A model generated the notes under the pieces. The model was given only the letters and a program-made list of their open reading frames with translations, did no database searches and had not been told where the DNA came from. Shown piece by piece: positions 10,801 through 18,601 of a DNA stretch of 64,000 nt; position 1 is the first letter of the stretch, and each line of letters starts with the position of its first letter. This stretch comes from an uncultured Bacteroidales bacterium (GTDB taxonomy: Bacteria > Bacteroidota > Bacteroidia > Bacteroidales > F082), in the NCBI GenBank assembly GCA_900318265.1, contig ONKA01000013.1, positions 37,515 to 101,514 on the forward strand, in the 5' to 3' direction. The position numbers were made by a program, and so were the translations under genes.

Positions 10801-11324
10801 AAATTATGGTGGACTACCAATTCACGGGTGGCAGGGTTGTATTGTACGGGGCAGAGGCCGAGATGAATGACGTCAACGCCGCGCAACTGCTGCGGTTCGG
10901 CCACGCTGAAGGTCATGTCGGGGAACAGGGCGTTGGTGTTGTAACATACAGGGTCTTTATAGAAAGGCAGTGAAGGGTCGTTTTCGCACTGGCTACCCAC
11001 GGCCGGCCTGAGGTTGATGCCGGAAAGGCATTCGTCACGGCTTGTCCTCACCTCGACAACAGCTCTTGCACCTTGTGGTATGGCCACAAAGCGACTGAAG
11101 GTAGGTACATCGGGCTGCCCGTATTCGTTGGGTGCCACAATGCCTCGCGTGGAGATACTATGCATCAGTTCACCTTCAATACTTACCGTATCGATGCTGA
11201 ATGTGTCCAACCCGAAATGCAGGCTGAGGTGACTTTCGTCAGAAGCCGTGATGGTAAAGGTCTGGCCAATGGAAAACAACGGTAAGGCCATAAGCAAAAA
11301 CAAAGCGAATATAGGGCGTTTCAT
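7842..11324 (-). CDS. Second gingipain-like C25 cysteine peptidase with T9SS sorting domain
   Basis: A 1160-residue paralogue of the neighbouring C25 gene. The ATG at 11324 starts a typical signal peptide (MKRPIFALFLLMALPLFSIGQ); the frame extends to 11390 without a better start. The propeptide covers about 25-225 and the C25 domain about 228-575, with His477 in HRDHG and Cys510 in SVNCRTG, again 33 residues apart. Downstream are the peptidase Ig-like domain, two CARDB-like modules and a jelly-roll-like module (TNDPDHPW) also found in its neighbour. It lacks the GCDS modules. The last 70 or so residues (IHPNPTTN...RRIIKM) are a T9SS sorting domain. Shared domain order and the motif GCEYLIV at the start of the peptidase domain point to tandem duplication followed by C-terminal module gain or loss. 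Confidence 0.92.
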   Translation of the reverse strand: MKRPIFALFLLMALPLFSIGQTFTITASDESHLSLHFGLDTFSIDTVSIEGELMHSISTRGIVAPNEYGQPDVPTFSRFVAIPQGARAVVEVRTSRDECLSGINLRPAVGSQCENDPSLPFYKDPVCYNTNALFPDMTFSVAEPQQLRGVDVIHLGLCPVQYNPATRELVVHHNLDIDIRFEGGNGHFGDDRLRSPYWDPILKNNILNFDCLPSIDYEARMQRWSQSRPMGCEYLIVTPDDDVYYNSVQELADYRRRQGIVTQVMRITEIGTDQSSIRQGFRNIYHNWDIPPVAVCLVGECNEDTQTNVPGYWTPHPKDNYIYSDNPYADVNDDELPDMCFTRIIAQSYEDLSLLIDKQIDYEYTNPVMDEYYYGHPLTAAGWQNDKWFMISIATVSGFLTQHGKIPSRINEIYAGDLGHDWSTAPGTAALVSYFGPDGLGYIPATPAELGGWTGGNAQQVIDAINNGCYLIQHRDHGWNHKWYQPNILVSDFDGIQNADKMSYLISVNCRTGQYYTSETCFLEGLLRMTRNSHKAGIVGAIAPAAQTYSYANDIYLYGLWDLLDSSFLPDYGPFATHADTWMPSFANVAGKYFLEMQVFPSTNESMRSCTYVTFHTHGDPFLRIFTEVPQPIVAQHDPSFSCFVPFHVTAPEGSQIALTSVEEGHVKILATATGTGEEQTIDVSEYVFGDAIHLTITGLNLLRLEEDIPIDPYGQPLVVVDSLAVNNGGLTLHYGETVTADIHLTNVGLNPSEAGSVVLSSDSEFIDIIQGEMPIGALAGGASMFLEDAFRFDISDAVPDMTRIPITITTHFGYGSHERNYEFAIESPHLAVQLINIDDATGNGDHHLDPGEYATLTFRISNEGHYIAEHPTIALNNDEGYVRIITPEVSLDDIPVGTFTEVSFDLFVEYIAGESPYIHLTLQASTKGLIEDLEYACPVGFVEESFENGYFEPGFWTNDPDHPWTIDNTIAYHGDYSAKSGAITHEETTLLSFTYTSDDIGYFTFYCKVSTENSWDWFSFFIDGIEEGSWSGEHTWTEHSFRVLPGRHTYTWRYTKDNSVNGGMDAVWIDYLMLPYHLDETAEQADLPLDIHPNPTTNQVTLDLEQDGGFTVQVYDANGRLVLTGHNSKVVSFKNRPAGMYHIVVEQNGVRRSRRIIKM

Positions 11325-11361
11325 ATTAGGACGTTTTTGTAAAAACCACAAAATGAGGCTG

Positions 11362-11369
11362 TAAAAGTA
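11362..11369 (-). promoter_or_regulatory. Possible -7 element for the second C25 gene
   Basis: TACTTTTA on the minus strand is one mismatch from TAnnTTTG and lies about 40 bases upstream of the ATG at 11324. A short palindrome (CTTGTTATTTACAAG) follows at 11378-11392. Confidence 0.4.
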
Positions 11370-11403
11370 CAACTTTCTTGTAAATAACAAGAAAAAAACA
11401 AAA

Positions 11404-11431
11404 AAAAGAGCTGCCAGCAGGCAGCTCTTTT
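11404..11431 (-). terminator. Rho-independent terminator of the rnf operon
   Basis: The arms AGAGCTGCC and GGCAGCTCT enclose a 4-base loop. On the minus strand the stem is followed by a run of seven T, and on the plus strand by TTTT, so it could work both ways. It lies downstream of rnfA and upstream of the second C25 gene. The stretch 11432-11557 between it and rnfA holds two small hairpins (arms GTCCC/GGGAC at 11442-11454 and GCAGG/CCTGC near 11470-11490) but no gene I can support. Confidence 0.75.
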
Positions 11432-11557
11432 GCTATATCTAGTCCCATAGGGACGCCATATCCGTAAGCAGGCGACGTGAGTCCCTGCTTTTACGCATGG
11501 CCCGCGACCGTACAGGGCGAATAGCCTACACGGCCGCGCGGCCATATAGATCACAGA

Positions 11558-12098
11558 TCACACAATCCCCGTAAATCCCATAAACGCCAAGGCCAGAATG
11601 CCGGCGGTAATCAGGGCGATAGGGGTACCCTTCATGCCCTTGGGAGGCTCCATCAGGTCGATGTGCTCACGGATGCCGGCAAAGATGACCAAGGCCATAG
11701 CGAAGCCGAGGGCGATGCCGACGGCATAGACGATGGACTCACCGAGGCTCAGCATGTGGGCCACGCCGCCATAGTTGAACTCCTTGGTGACCACGGTCAG
11801 CGACACGCCGAGGACGGCGCAGTTGGTCGTAATCAGCGGCAGGAACACGCCCAAGGCAGTGTACAATGACGGACTGATTTTCTTCAGGATGATCTCCACC
11901 ATCTGCACCAAAGCGGCGATGATGAGGATGAAGGCGATGGTCTGCAAGAAGGTCAGCTTCAAGGGAGACGGCTGCGCCCATACCCAATGCGGTCGAGGTC
12001 TTCTTAGAGGTGCCCAGGAAGGGGCAGATACCCAGGAACTGGGAGAAGATCACATTGTTGACCAAGATGGTCGATAAGATAATGATGAGGTATTTCAT
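11558..12098 (-). pseudogene. rnfA: RnfA, ion-translocating electron transport subunit, broken by internal deletion and frameshift
   Basis: RnfA is a six-helix membrane subunit of the Rnf ferredoxin:NAD+ oxidoreductase, normally about 190 residues. Here it lies in two frames. The first 45 or so codons from the ATG at 12098 are normal (LVNNVIFSQFLGICPFLG, then ALGMGAAV), after which the frame turns to junk. The rest resumes in another frame from about 11968 (SPLKLTFLQTIAFI...) through the conserved PLITTNCAVLG to the stop at 11558. Against the family, the segment between GMGAAV and the PL..LQTIAF motif is missing about 20 residues, most of the second membrane helix. Both halves are otherwise undecayed, so this is a recent deletion of roughly 60 bp or an assembly error. 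It is the last gene of rnfBCDGEA, 3 bases after rnfE. Confidence 0.85.
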
Positions 12099-12101
12099 GG
12101 C

Positions 12102-12695
12102 TTAGTGACTTTCTTTTTTGAGTTTGTTGACGATAGCGATGACGAAACCGAGGCAGATGAAAGCGCCAGGAGGCAGGATGAACACCAGAATGTTGGCCGT
12201 CTCAGGCAGGATGCCGAATCCGAAGATGGAGCCGCTGCCGAGGAACTCACGGATGCAGCCCAACAGGGTCAGGGCGAAGGTGAAGCCCAAGCCCATGCCA
12301 AGGCCGTCCAACAGCGAAGGCCACACGGGGTTCTTGGATGCGAAAGCCTCAGCACGACCCAGCACGATACAGTTCACCACGATGAGGGGGATGAACAGGC
12401 CGAGGGTCTCATAGATGTCGGGCACGTAGGCCTGCATGACGAGTTGCACCACCGTCACGAAGGAGGCGATGACCACGATGAAGCAGGGGATACGCACCTT
12501 GTCAGGGATGAAGCCCTTCAGCAAGGAGATGAAGATGTTGGACAGCACCAACACGAAGGTGGTGGCCAAGCCCATCGACATGCCGTTGATGGCACTGGTG
12601 GTCGTTGCCAAGGTCGGGCAGCAGCCCAACAGCAGCACCAGGATGGGGTTTTCTTTGATGAGGCCTTTGGTAAAGGTTTGCAGGTTGTTACTCAT
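12102..12695 (-). CDS. rnfE: RnfE, electron transport complex membrane subunit
   Basis: A 197-residue integral membrane protein, homologous to RnfA and forming a membrane pair with it in the Rnf complex, which couples ferredoxin oxidation and NAD+ reduction to Na+ or H+ export. The start at 12695 (MSNNLQTF) is preferred over an in-frame ATG at 12719 because GGAGGA lies 8 bases before it at 12703-12708. Family motifs are present: ENPILVLLLGCCPTLATTTS near the N-terminus, with the Cys pair expected at the membrane [2Fe-2S] site, and PLIVVNCIVLGRAEAF in the middle. It overlaps the end of rnfG by 8 bases, indicating translational coupling. Length is normal. Confidence 0.95.
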   Translation of the reverse strand: MSNNLQTFTKGLIKENPILVLLLGCCPTLATTTSAINGMSMGLATTFVLVLSNIFISLLKGFIPDKVRIPCFIVVIASFVTVVQLVMQAYVPDIYETLGLFIPLIVVNCIVLGRAEAFASKNPVWPSLLDGLGMGLGFTFALTLLGCIREFLGSGSIFGFGILPETANILVFILPPGAFICLGFVIAIVNKLKKESH

Positions 12696-13362
12696 TGCTT
12701 TGTCCTCCTTCCGTTTCATTGTTCTCCTCAGCTGGAGCCGCTTCCACAGCGGGAGCTGCTTCCTTGGCGGGAGCGTTGTTCATGAATTGTGCCTTGTTGG
12801 CCATGAAGGCTTGGTAGGCCTTGTCGACCGCCTTCGAGAAGGCTCTCGAGGTGATGGTGGCCGCGGTGATGGCGTCGACATCGCCGCCGTCTTTCTTGAC
12901 GATCAGCTTGAAGCCAGCGGGGTTCTTGTCGACGAATTGGTCCTTGAACTTACCGGTCATGTTGGCACCGAGGCCTGGGGTCTCAGAGTGCGACAATACA
13001 TCAGTGCCTTTGATGGTGCCGTCGGCGAGGAAGCCGACCATCATGTCGATCTTGCCACCGAAGCCGCCTTCGCTGGCCTTGACAGCGGCACCCATGAAGT
13101 TGCCGTTGGCATCGTAGGCGAGGTTGCAGGGGAAGGTCATGTCGACACCTTCATAAGTGAATTGCATCGTGTCGGACTTGTAGGTAATCTCGCCCTCCAA
13201 TGGCAAAACTTTTTGGATGGCTGCTTCGTTCTTCTTCTGGTCGACTTGGGCGATGGTGTCTTTGGTCACGCCATACACCAAGCCGAGCACACCGCCCGAC
13301 ACCGCTGCGATGACGAGCAGTGCCACGAGCATATTAATTAAAGTGGATGGTTTCTTTGCCAT
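12688..13362 (-). CDS. rnfG: RnfG, covalent-FMN subunit of the Rnf complex
   Basis: A 224-residue protein with one N-terminal membrane helix (about 8-31) and a large domain outside the membrane. The FMN-binding signature reads DAITAATITS, with Thr169 as the expected phosphoester attachment site. The ETPGLGA motif typical of RnfG/NqrC FMN domains is also present. After about residue 195 the protein has an Ala/Pro/Glu-rich tail (KEAAPAVEAAPAEENN) that looks disordered. It lies 5 bases after rnfD and overlaps rnfE. The role is electron transfer within the Rnf complex. Confidence 0.95.
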   Translation of the reverse strand: MAKKPSTLINMLVALLVIAAVSGGVLGLVYGVTKDTIAQVDQKKNEAAIQKVLPLEGEITYKSDTMQFTYEGVDMTFPCNLAYDANGNFMGAAVKASEGGFGGKIDMMVGFLADGTIKGTDVLSHSETPGLGANMTGKFKDQFVDKNPAGFKLIVKKDGGDVDAITAATITSRAFSKAVDKAYQAFMANKAQFMNNAPAKEAAPAVEAAPAEENNETEGGQSNE

Positions 13363-13367
13363 GGCGA

Positions 13368-14363
13368 TTAGTTTTTAGAGGGTTTGACAACACCGAACAC
13401 TTTGGGCTTGAAGGCCTTGTTGATGAGCGGCGTGAAGGCATTCATGATCAGAATGGCGAACGACACACCCTCGGGATAGGCACCCCACAGTCGGATGACG
13501 ACTGTGATGACACCGATGCCAAAGCCAAACAAAAGTTTGCCTCGTATCGTCATCGGCGAGGTCACCATGTCGGTAGCCATGAAGAAGGCACCGAGGATGA
13601 GACCGCCGTATACCAGATGATACCAAGGAGCGATGTACTGCGTCGGGTCAATGAGATAGCAGATGCCCGTGAAGACGAACACGGTGAGCAAGATGCTCAA
13701 TGGGGTAACGATTTCGATGACCTTGCGGCAAATGAGGTAGATGGCGCCGAGCAACAAGGCGATGGCACAGACCTCGCCGAAGGCACCTCCACGGTTACCT
13801 AAAACCATGTCGAGGAACTGCAGGTTGCCAGCTTCGGCCAACGAACCGACGCCCGCTTCTTTCAAGATGCCGAGCGGGGTGGGACCCGTGACGGCGTCAG
13901 CGAAGAAGCCTTTGTCAAATATAGGTGCGGCCTGCGGCCAGGTGGTCATGGCGGTCGGGAACGACACAAGCATGAACACACGGCCTACCAAGGCGGGGTT
14001 GAAGGGATTCTTACCCAAGCCACCGAAAGCCATCTTACCGATGCCTATGGCAACAATGCTACCCACGATGGCCATCCAGATGGGAAGGTTGGCGGGCACG
14101 TTGAAGGCCAACAAGAGACCCGTCAGTGCGGCCGAACCGTCGTTGATGGTCAAGGGGCCTTTGATGAGAAATTTCTGAATGAGCCATTCGGTCAGCATGC
14201 AGGTGGCCATCGTAATGAGGGTCAGGCGAAGGGCATACCAGCCGAAATAGTAAATGGCCACAAGCAAGGCGGGAACCAAGGCGAGGAGTACACGATACAT
14301 GATCTTCCTCGTGTTTTCCGTCGAATGCACATGCGGCGAACCTGATATTGTGTATTTATTCAT
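13368..14363 (-). CDS. rnfD: RnfD, covalent-FMN membrane subunit of the Rnf complex
   Basis: A 331-residue multi-helix membrane protein of the NqrB/RnfD family. It begins MNKYTISGSPHVHS, close to the usual RnfD start, and contains GKNPFNPALVGRVFM and TAMTTWP, both hallmarks. The expected FMN attachment threonine is Thr162 in the sequence DAVTGPTPLG. The later region YGGLILGAFFMATDMVTSP is also typical. It follows rnfC by 30 bases of AT-rich sequence and precedes rnfG by 5 bases. Function: membrane electron carrier and likely part of the ion path of the Rnf complex. Confidence 0.95.
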   Translation of the reverse strand: MNKYTISGSPHVHSTENTRKIMYRVLLALVPALLVAIYYFGWYALRLTLITMATCMLTEWLIQKFLIKGPLTINDGSAALTGLLLAFNVPANLPIWMAIVGSIVAIGIGKMAFGGLGKNPFNPALVGRVFMLVSFPTAMTTWPQAAPIFDKGFFADAVTGPTPLGILKEAGVGSLAEAGNLQFLDMVLGNRGGAFGEVCAIALLLGAIYLICRKVIEIVTPLSILLTVFVFTGICYLIDPTQYIAPWYHLVYGGLILGAFFMATDMVTSPMTIRGKLLFGFGIGVITVVIRLWGAYPEGVSFAILIMNAFTPLINKAFKPKVFGVVKPSKN

Positions 14364-14393
14364 ATTTCAAATTTAAGATTTAAAATTCAAAAT

Positions 14394-15749
14394 TCATTTC
14401 TGATTACGCGCACGGATAATGGCACCGGTCTTGGCCTTGCCGTAACGGATGTAGTCGAGCAGCGGAATATTGGCGGGGCAGGTGAACTCGCAGGATCCGC
14501 ATTCGATGCAGTCCATGATGTGGTTCTTCTCGGTCTCGTCAAAATCGTTCTGCTTGGCCACCTTGTGGAGCAGGAAGGGCTGCAATCCCATGGGGCAGGC
14601 TATGGCACAGCGGCCACAGCGGATACAGTTGGTCTGACGACGGTCTTGTGCTTCCTTGAGGGTCATCAATAGGATGCCCGACGTGCCTTTCATGCAGGGG
14701 AAGTTGGTGACCGACACTGACTTGCCCATCATGGGACCGCCGTTGATGACATCGGTGATGTCCTCTGGTAGACCGCCTGCGGCCTCAATGAGGAGGTCGG
14801 CAGGGGTGCCGAAGCGCACGCGGAAGTTGCCCGGGTTTTTGACCGACTTGCCCGTGACGGTGACGATACGCTCAATCAAGGGCTTGTTTTTCTGCACGGC
14901 TTCGTAGATGGCGTAGGTCGAAGCCACGTTGACTACGACGCAACCCGTCTCGATGGGTAGCTTGCCCGACGGCACTTCGCGGCCAGTGATGGCTTTGATG
15001 ATCTGTTTTTCGCCGCCTTGTGGGTATTTGGTCTTCAAGGGCTGCACCTCGATGCCAGCGTACAAGTCCTTATGTTCGTTGATGGTCTTGTCGAGCAGCT
15101 CGATGGCTTTCATCTTGTTGGTCTCGATACCGATGATGCCTTTCTCGGTGCCCACGCCTTTCATCACGATCTTCACACCCATGAGGAACTCTTGGGTCTT
15201 TTCGAGAAGAAGGCGGTAGTCGCAAGTCAGGTAAGGTTCGCATTCGGCCGCGTTGATGATGACATATTCGGCTTTCTTGCCTTCAGGAACCATCATCTTG
15301 ATATGGGTGGGGAAGGTGGCGCCGCCCATGCCGACGATACCGCATTCCTTTACTTTATCGATGATTTGTTTGGAGTCCAACTTGATGTCGGTGAGCAACT
15401 CGTCGGTGACGAGGATGCCATCAGCCCATTCGTCTTGCTCTTCACGGTCGATGAAGACGGCGGGTTTGTAGTAGCCAGTGTGGTCCATCACCACGTCGAC
15501 TTTGGCGACGGTGCCGGTGGCAGGGGAGTGGACGTTGGCAGAGACAAAGCCCTTGGCCGTGCCGATGAGCTGACCCGTCAGCACGCGGTCGCCTTTGTTG
15601 ACGATGCATTCAGCCGGTGCGCCGAGGCATTGTCCGAGCGGGACGATGATCTGCTTGGGCATCGGGAAGTCTTGTATGGGCTTGTCGGCCGAAAGTTTGT
15701 TCTCTTCCGGATGGACGCCGCCCTTCTTAAAGGTCTTTATCGGGTTCAT
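14394..15749 (-). CDS. rnfC: RnfC, NADH-side subunit of the Rnf complex
   Basis: A 451-residue peripheral subunit that binds FMN and NAD(H) and carries two [4Fe-4S] clusters. The N-terminal RnfC domain begins with the typical GGVHPEENK. The NuoF-like central domain contains GIVGMGGATFPTHIK and an INAAECEPYLTCDYR motif. The clusters are near the C-terminus, CIRCGRCAIACP (about 371-382) and CIECGSCEFTCP (about 411-422). Its ATG overlaps the rnfB stop (15746-15749), so the two are translationally coupled. Length is normal and no defect is seen. Confidence 0.96.
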   Translation of the reverse strand: MNPIKTFKKGGVHPEENKLSADKPIQDFPMPKQIIVPLGQCLGAPAECIVNKGDRVLTGQLIGTAKGFVSANVHSPATGTVAKVDVVMDHTGYYKPAVFIDREEQDEWADGILVTDELLTDIKLDSKQIIDKVKECGIVGMGGATFPTHIKMMVPEGKKAEYVIINAAECEPYLTCDYRLLLEKTQEFLMGVKIVMKGVGTEKGIIGIETNKMKAIELLDKTINEHKDLYAGIEVQPLKTKYPQGGEKQIIKAITGREVPSGKLPIETGCVVVNVASTYAIYEAVQKNKPLIERIVTVTGKSVKNPGNFRVRFGTPADLLIEAAGGLPEDITDVINGGPMMGKSVSVTNFPCMKGTSGILLMTLKEAQDRRQTNCIRCGRCAIACPMGLQPFLLHKVAKQNDFDETEKNHIMDCIECGSCEFTCPANIPLLDYIRYGKAKTGAIIRARNQK

Positions 15750-16693
15750 GCTGTGACGGTGTTTTCGGGTTTGACTTCAGTTTTCACTTCCACAGGCTTT
15801 GCCTCGGGTTGGGGCTGAGGCTTGACGGCCGGTTCGGCACCTTGCAATGCCTTGGGGTCTTCGGCCTTGGGTGCAGGGAAGTTGACGGTGTGGATGCTAC
15901 CACGAGGACATACTTTGGCGCACTTGCCGCAGGCCTTGCACTTGGCCGGGTCGATGTAGGCCAGGTTGCCACGCATCTCGATGGCCTCGAAGGGGCATTC
16001 TTTCAGGCACTTCTGACAACCGATGCAACCCACCGAACAGTTCTTGACCACCAAGGCGCCCTTGTCGGTGTTGGAGCAGCACACATAGACGCGGCGGTCT
16101 TTCTTGCCACGCGGGCGGATCTCGATGATGCCGCGTGGGCAGGTCTTGGCGCATACGCCACAACCCACGCACTTGTCGGGGTCGACAACGGGCAATCCCG
16201 TCTCCTTGTCGATGTGCAACGCTCCGAAGTTACATTTCTTCACGCAGTCGCCCAGTCCGAGGCAGCCTTTCGAGCAGCCGCCCTTGCCAGCGTAGAGGGT
16301 GCTGGCGAAAGCGCAGATATCGGCGCCTTCATAATGCACCTTGGCGGGTGAGTTTTGGCAGCTGCCGTTGCAGCGCACCACGGCGATCTTAGGCTCGAAG
16401 GTGCCGGCGGTCAGCCCAAGGACGGCAGCCACCTTGCCCATGTCAGTGCCAGGACAGGCCAGTCCGTCGATGTTGCCCTTCTCGGCGGCTTGCTTCACAC
16501 AAGCCTCGGCCAAGGCGCGGCAGCCTGCAAAGCCGCAACCGCCGCAGTTGGCGCCGGGCAGACAGGCCTCCGCCTCATCAATCAATGGGTTCTCTTCCAC
16601 CTTGAACTTCTGTGCCACGAAGTACAGAACCACGGCGAGCACGCCGCCCAGGATTCCGAGAACCGCAAGGGAAATTAGTAAAGTATTACTCAT
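15746..16693 (-). CDS. rnfB: RnfB, ferredoxin-side multi-cluster iron-sulfur subunit
   Basis: A 315-residue protein. One N-terminal membrane helix (about 5-27) is followed by the Fes domain with CLPGANCGGCGFAGC (about 44-58), binding a [4Fe-4S] cluster, and then by ferredoxin-type cysteine motifs including CVGCGVCAKTCP, CIGCQKCLKECP and CKACGKCAKVCP. The C-terminus is a Pro/Glu/Lys-rich tail of about 45 residues. It is expected to accept electrons from reduced ferredoxin. It is the first gene of the rnf operon, with a TATTTTTG promoter box about 40 bases upstream at 16733-16740. Confidence 0.96.
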   Translation of the reverse strand: MSNTLLISLAVLGILGGVLAVVLYFVAQKFKVEENPLIDEAEACLPGANCGGCGFAGCRALAEACVKQAAEKGNIDGLACPGTDMGKVAAVLGLTAGTFEPKIAVVRCNGSCQNSPAKVHYEGADICAFASTLYAGKGGCSKGCLGLGDCVKKCNFGALHIDKETGLPVVDPDKCVGCGVCAKTCPRGIIEIRPRGKKDRRVYVCCSNTDKGALVVKNCSVGCIGCQKCLKECPFEAIEMRGNLAYIDPAKCKACGKCAKVCPRGSIHTVNFPAPKAEDPKALQGAEPAVKPQPQPEAKPVEVKTEVKPENTVTA

Positions 16694-16732
16694 CTGTATA
16701 GAATTTTGAGTTTGTTTTCGATTTCAAACCTG

Positions 16733-16740
16733 CAAAAATA
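16733..16740 (-). promoter_or_regulatory. -7 promoter element of the rnf operon
   Basis: TATTTTTG on the minus strand matches TAnnTTTG exactly, in the gap between rseC and rnfB. It indicates that rnfB to rnfA can be transcribed separately from rseC. Confidence 0.65.
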
Positions 16741-16779
16741 CGGAAACTCCTTTTTTTGACAAAGGATTTTTTCGGTTTT

Positions 16780-17196
16780 TTATTCAATGGTATATTCGAA
16801 CCGTTTCTTGAGTTGGTCGCGCTTTAGGTAAAGCACAATATAATAAGGTACAAGCGCAACGATACTGATGAGGGCGGCTAGGCCTTCGTTCAAGCCGAGT
16901 CCGAGACAGGCAAAGAGCACGGCCAAAAGCAAAACTATTGGAATCAGATACGCCAAGATGGCCGCTTTGTTGCCTTGCCCAATGGCCATCCTTACATTGA
17001 CCCTCTGGTTGAGGTCAAAGGTTCTGTTTTTTGGACGTGGCACGGTGAGGATCTTTTCGGCTTGTTCGCCCATGCCGCAGGCGCTCTTGGCATGACAAGC
17101 TGCGCAGGCACTTTGTGCCAGTATCTTGATTTCCAGTTCGTCGTCGGTGATTTTGGTGACGACACCCTCGTGGGAGATGGTTTCTGTGTTTTTCAT
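16780..17196 (-). CDS. rseC: RseC/MucC-family membrane protein
   Basis: A 138-residue SoxR-reducing-system RseC family protein. The N-terminal soluble part carries four cysteines (SACAACHAKSACGMG, about 29-43), suggesting a redox or metal site. Two membrane helices follow (about 80-100 and 104-124), with a basic C-terminal tail. In enterobacteria RseC works with the rsx/rnf complex in keeping SoxR reduced, and RseC homologues often sit next to rnf genes in Bacteroidetes. Here it lies directly upstream of rnfB on the same strand with its own promoter. Its molecular role in this phylum is not known. Confidence 0.88.
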   Translation of the reverse strand: MKNTETISHEGVVTKITDDELEIKILAQSACAACHAKSACGMGEQAEKILTVPRPKNRTFDLNQRVNVRMAIGQGNKAAILAYLIPIVLLLAVLFACLGLGLNEGLAALISIVALVPYYIVLYLKRDQLKKRFEYTIE

Positions 17197-17200
17197 GCCG

Positions 17201-17208
17201 CAAAATTA
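17201..17208 (-). promoter_or_regulatory. -7 promoter element of rseC
   Basis: TAATTTTG on the minus strand matches TAnnTTTG and ends only 4 bases before the rseC ATG at 17196, which predicts a leaderless or nearly leaderless mRNA. Confidence 0.6.
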
Positions 17209-17238
17209 CTTTTTTTTCATCATTCAACCAAAAACCAT

Positions 17239-17246
17239 TATTTTTG
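17239..17246 (+). promoter_or_regulatory. -7 promoter element of the YihY gene
   Basis: TATTTTTG lies 20 bases before the ATG at 17267 and is divergent from the rseC promoter. Confidence 0.65.
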
Positions 17247-17266
17247 CAGGTTATAATCATTGCATT

Positions 17267-18592
17267 ATGCCCCAAAAAGAAAAGAAAGACGGTAAGCTGA
17301 AGACCTGGTTTCAGACCAAGGTGAAGGCGGTGACGGATTGGTACAACAAGGACGACAACTTCCTGAGGAGGGTGCGTTTCCCTGGTACCAGGTTGCCTCT
17401 CTTGACGGTGTTGATCAACTTCCTCAAGTTGTTCACCAAAGGCCGTACCATCGACCGTGCCGCTGGCGTGGCGTTCAACTTCTTCGTGGCCTTGTTCCCG
17501 CTGGTTCTGTTCTTCTTTACGCTGATACCCTATATTCCCATTCCTCACCTCTATGAGCGTGTGATGATGCTCCTCAACGACTTCCTCATTCCTTCTGGAA
17601 CGCTCGACTTCGTGAAAGAAACCATCGACGGCATCATGAAACAACCGCACGATGGATTGCTCTCCATCAGTATTGTTTTGTGTTTGATCTTCGGTTCAGG
17701 GGGTGTCGTAGCATTCTTCAATGGTTTCCGCAATGTGTATGCCGACTATGTCACTTCGAGAGGCTTGGGCGTTAAGGGATGGATTATCCAACGCATTTTT
17801 GCTCTTGTCATGCTCATCGTTATCGGTTTGCTAATCATCATTTCGGTGCTGTTGATTTCGTTGGGCGGCAGGGCCATCAAATATTTGGTGGACAGCAATA
17901 TCATTGAATGGGGCTCGTTTACCTTCTTCCTATTCATCGTATTGCGATGGGTGGTCGGTATCTTTGCCTTGAGTTTCGGTATCGCTTTGCTATATTATTT
18001 TGGCAATGTGAGGTTCAATGAGCACTACCGTAAGGAACTCAAGCGCCCGAGGGCCAGCGGCAAGAAATTCCGCGAGTTTGTCATTTTTAGTCCAGGAACT
18101 ATCCTCGCTACCACGCTCTTCATCCTTGGCACGGTAGCTTTTAACACGTATATCTCTAACTTTTCGCGCTACAACGTGTTGTATGGCTCCATCGGCACAC
18201 TCATCATTCTCTTGCTTTGGATTTGGGTCGTCGCTATCCTGATTTTGGCTGGCAACGACTTGAACTCTGGCATCCGCCGCGAGGCCATGAAGCTGAGCTC
18301 GGCCGAGGATGAGACGCGCCGCAAGAAGATCGTCATCGATGACTTGAGGAAGCATATCGTGGCTTATCAAGCCGCCAATGAGAGTCGGAATGCCAGAATC
18401 GAGGAACTGAAAAAGTCGGTCGAAGAAAAACAAGCCTTGATCCGTGATATGGAGGAGAAGAATAAGGATTACGAGCTGATTATCAAGGCGTATCAGGACT
18501 ATGCTGAGCACGAACGCCAAAGTTCCGACGAACAGTATAACATAGGCTTCGAAGAAGAGGACGAGGCCAATGAGCCAGTATACCAAGATTAG
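17267..18592 (+). CDS. YihY/virulence factor BrkB family inner-membrane protein
   Basis: A 441-residue membrane protein. The ATG at 17267 is chosen because it follows the promoter box; the frame runs upstream into the divergent gene. About six membrane helices lie between residues 65 and 345, with the family hallmark AAGVAFNFFVALFPLVLFF near the first helix and LLLWIWVVAILILAGNDLNS at the last. The final 80 residues are a charged, probably coiled-coil tail (RIEELKKSVEEKQALIRDMEE) ending in an acidic stretch, longer than in many family members. The family was once called ribonuclease BN, but its function is unknown. It precedes the flippase gene by 9 bases, so they are probably co-transcribed. 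Confidence 0.9.
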   Translation: MPQKEKKDGKLKTWFQTKVKAVTDWYNKDDNFLRRVRFPGTRLPLLTVLINFLKLFTKGRTIDRAAGVAFNFFVALFPLVLFFFTLIPYIPIPHLYERVMMLLNDFLIPSGTLDFVKETIDGIMKQPHDGLLSISIVLCLIFGSGGVVAFFNGFRNVYADYVTSRGLGVKGWIIQRIFALVMLIVIGLLIIISVLLISLGGRAIKYLVDSNIIEWGSFTFFLFIVLRWVVGIFALSFGIALLYYFGNVRFNEHYRKELKRPRASGKKFREFVIFSPGTILATTLFILGTVAFNTYISNFSRYNVLYGSIGTLIILLLWIWVVAILILAGNDLNSGIRREAMKLSSAEDETRRKKIVIDDLRKHIVAYQAANESRNARIEELKKSVEEKQALIRDMEEKNKDYELIIKAYQDYAEHERQSSDEQYNIGFEEEDEANEPVYQD

Positions 18593-18601
18593 ACTGTTGT
18601 C

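Noticed and set aside
11739-12098. Programmed frameshifting as the explanation for split rnfA
   Set aside because: About 20 conserved residues are also missing at the break, so a ribosomal shift alone would not restore RnfA.
14364-14393. AT-rich AAATCTTAAATTT-type stretch between rnfD and rnfC as a promoter
   Set aside because: No TAnnTTTG box; similar AT-rich stretches occur elsewhere (near 51380) and look like simple dispersed sequence.
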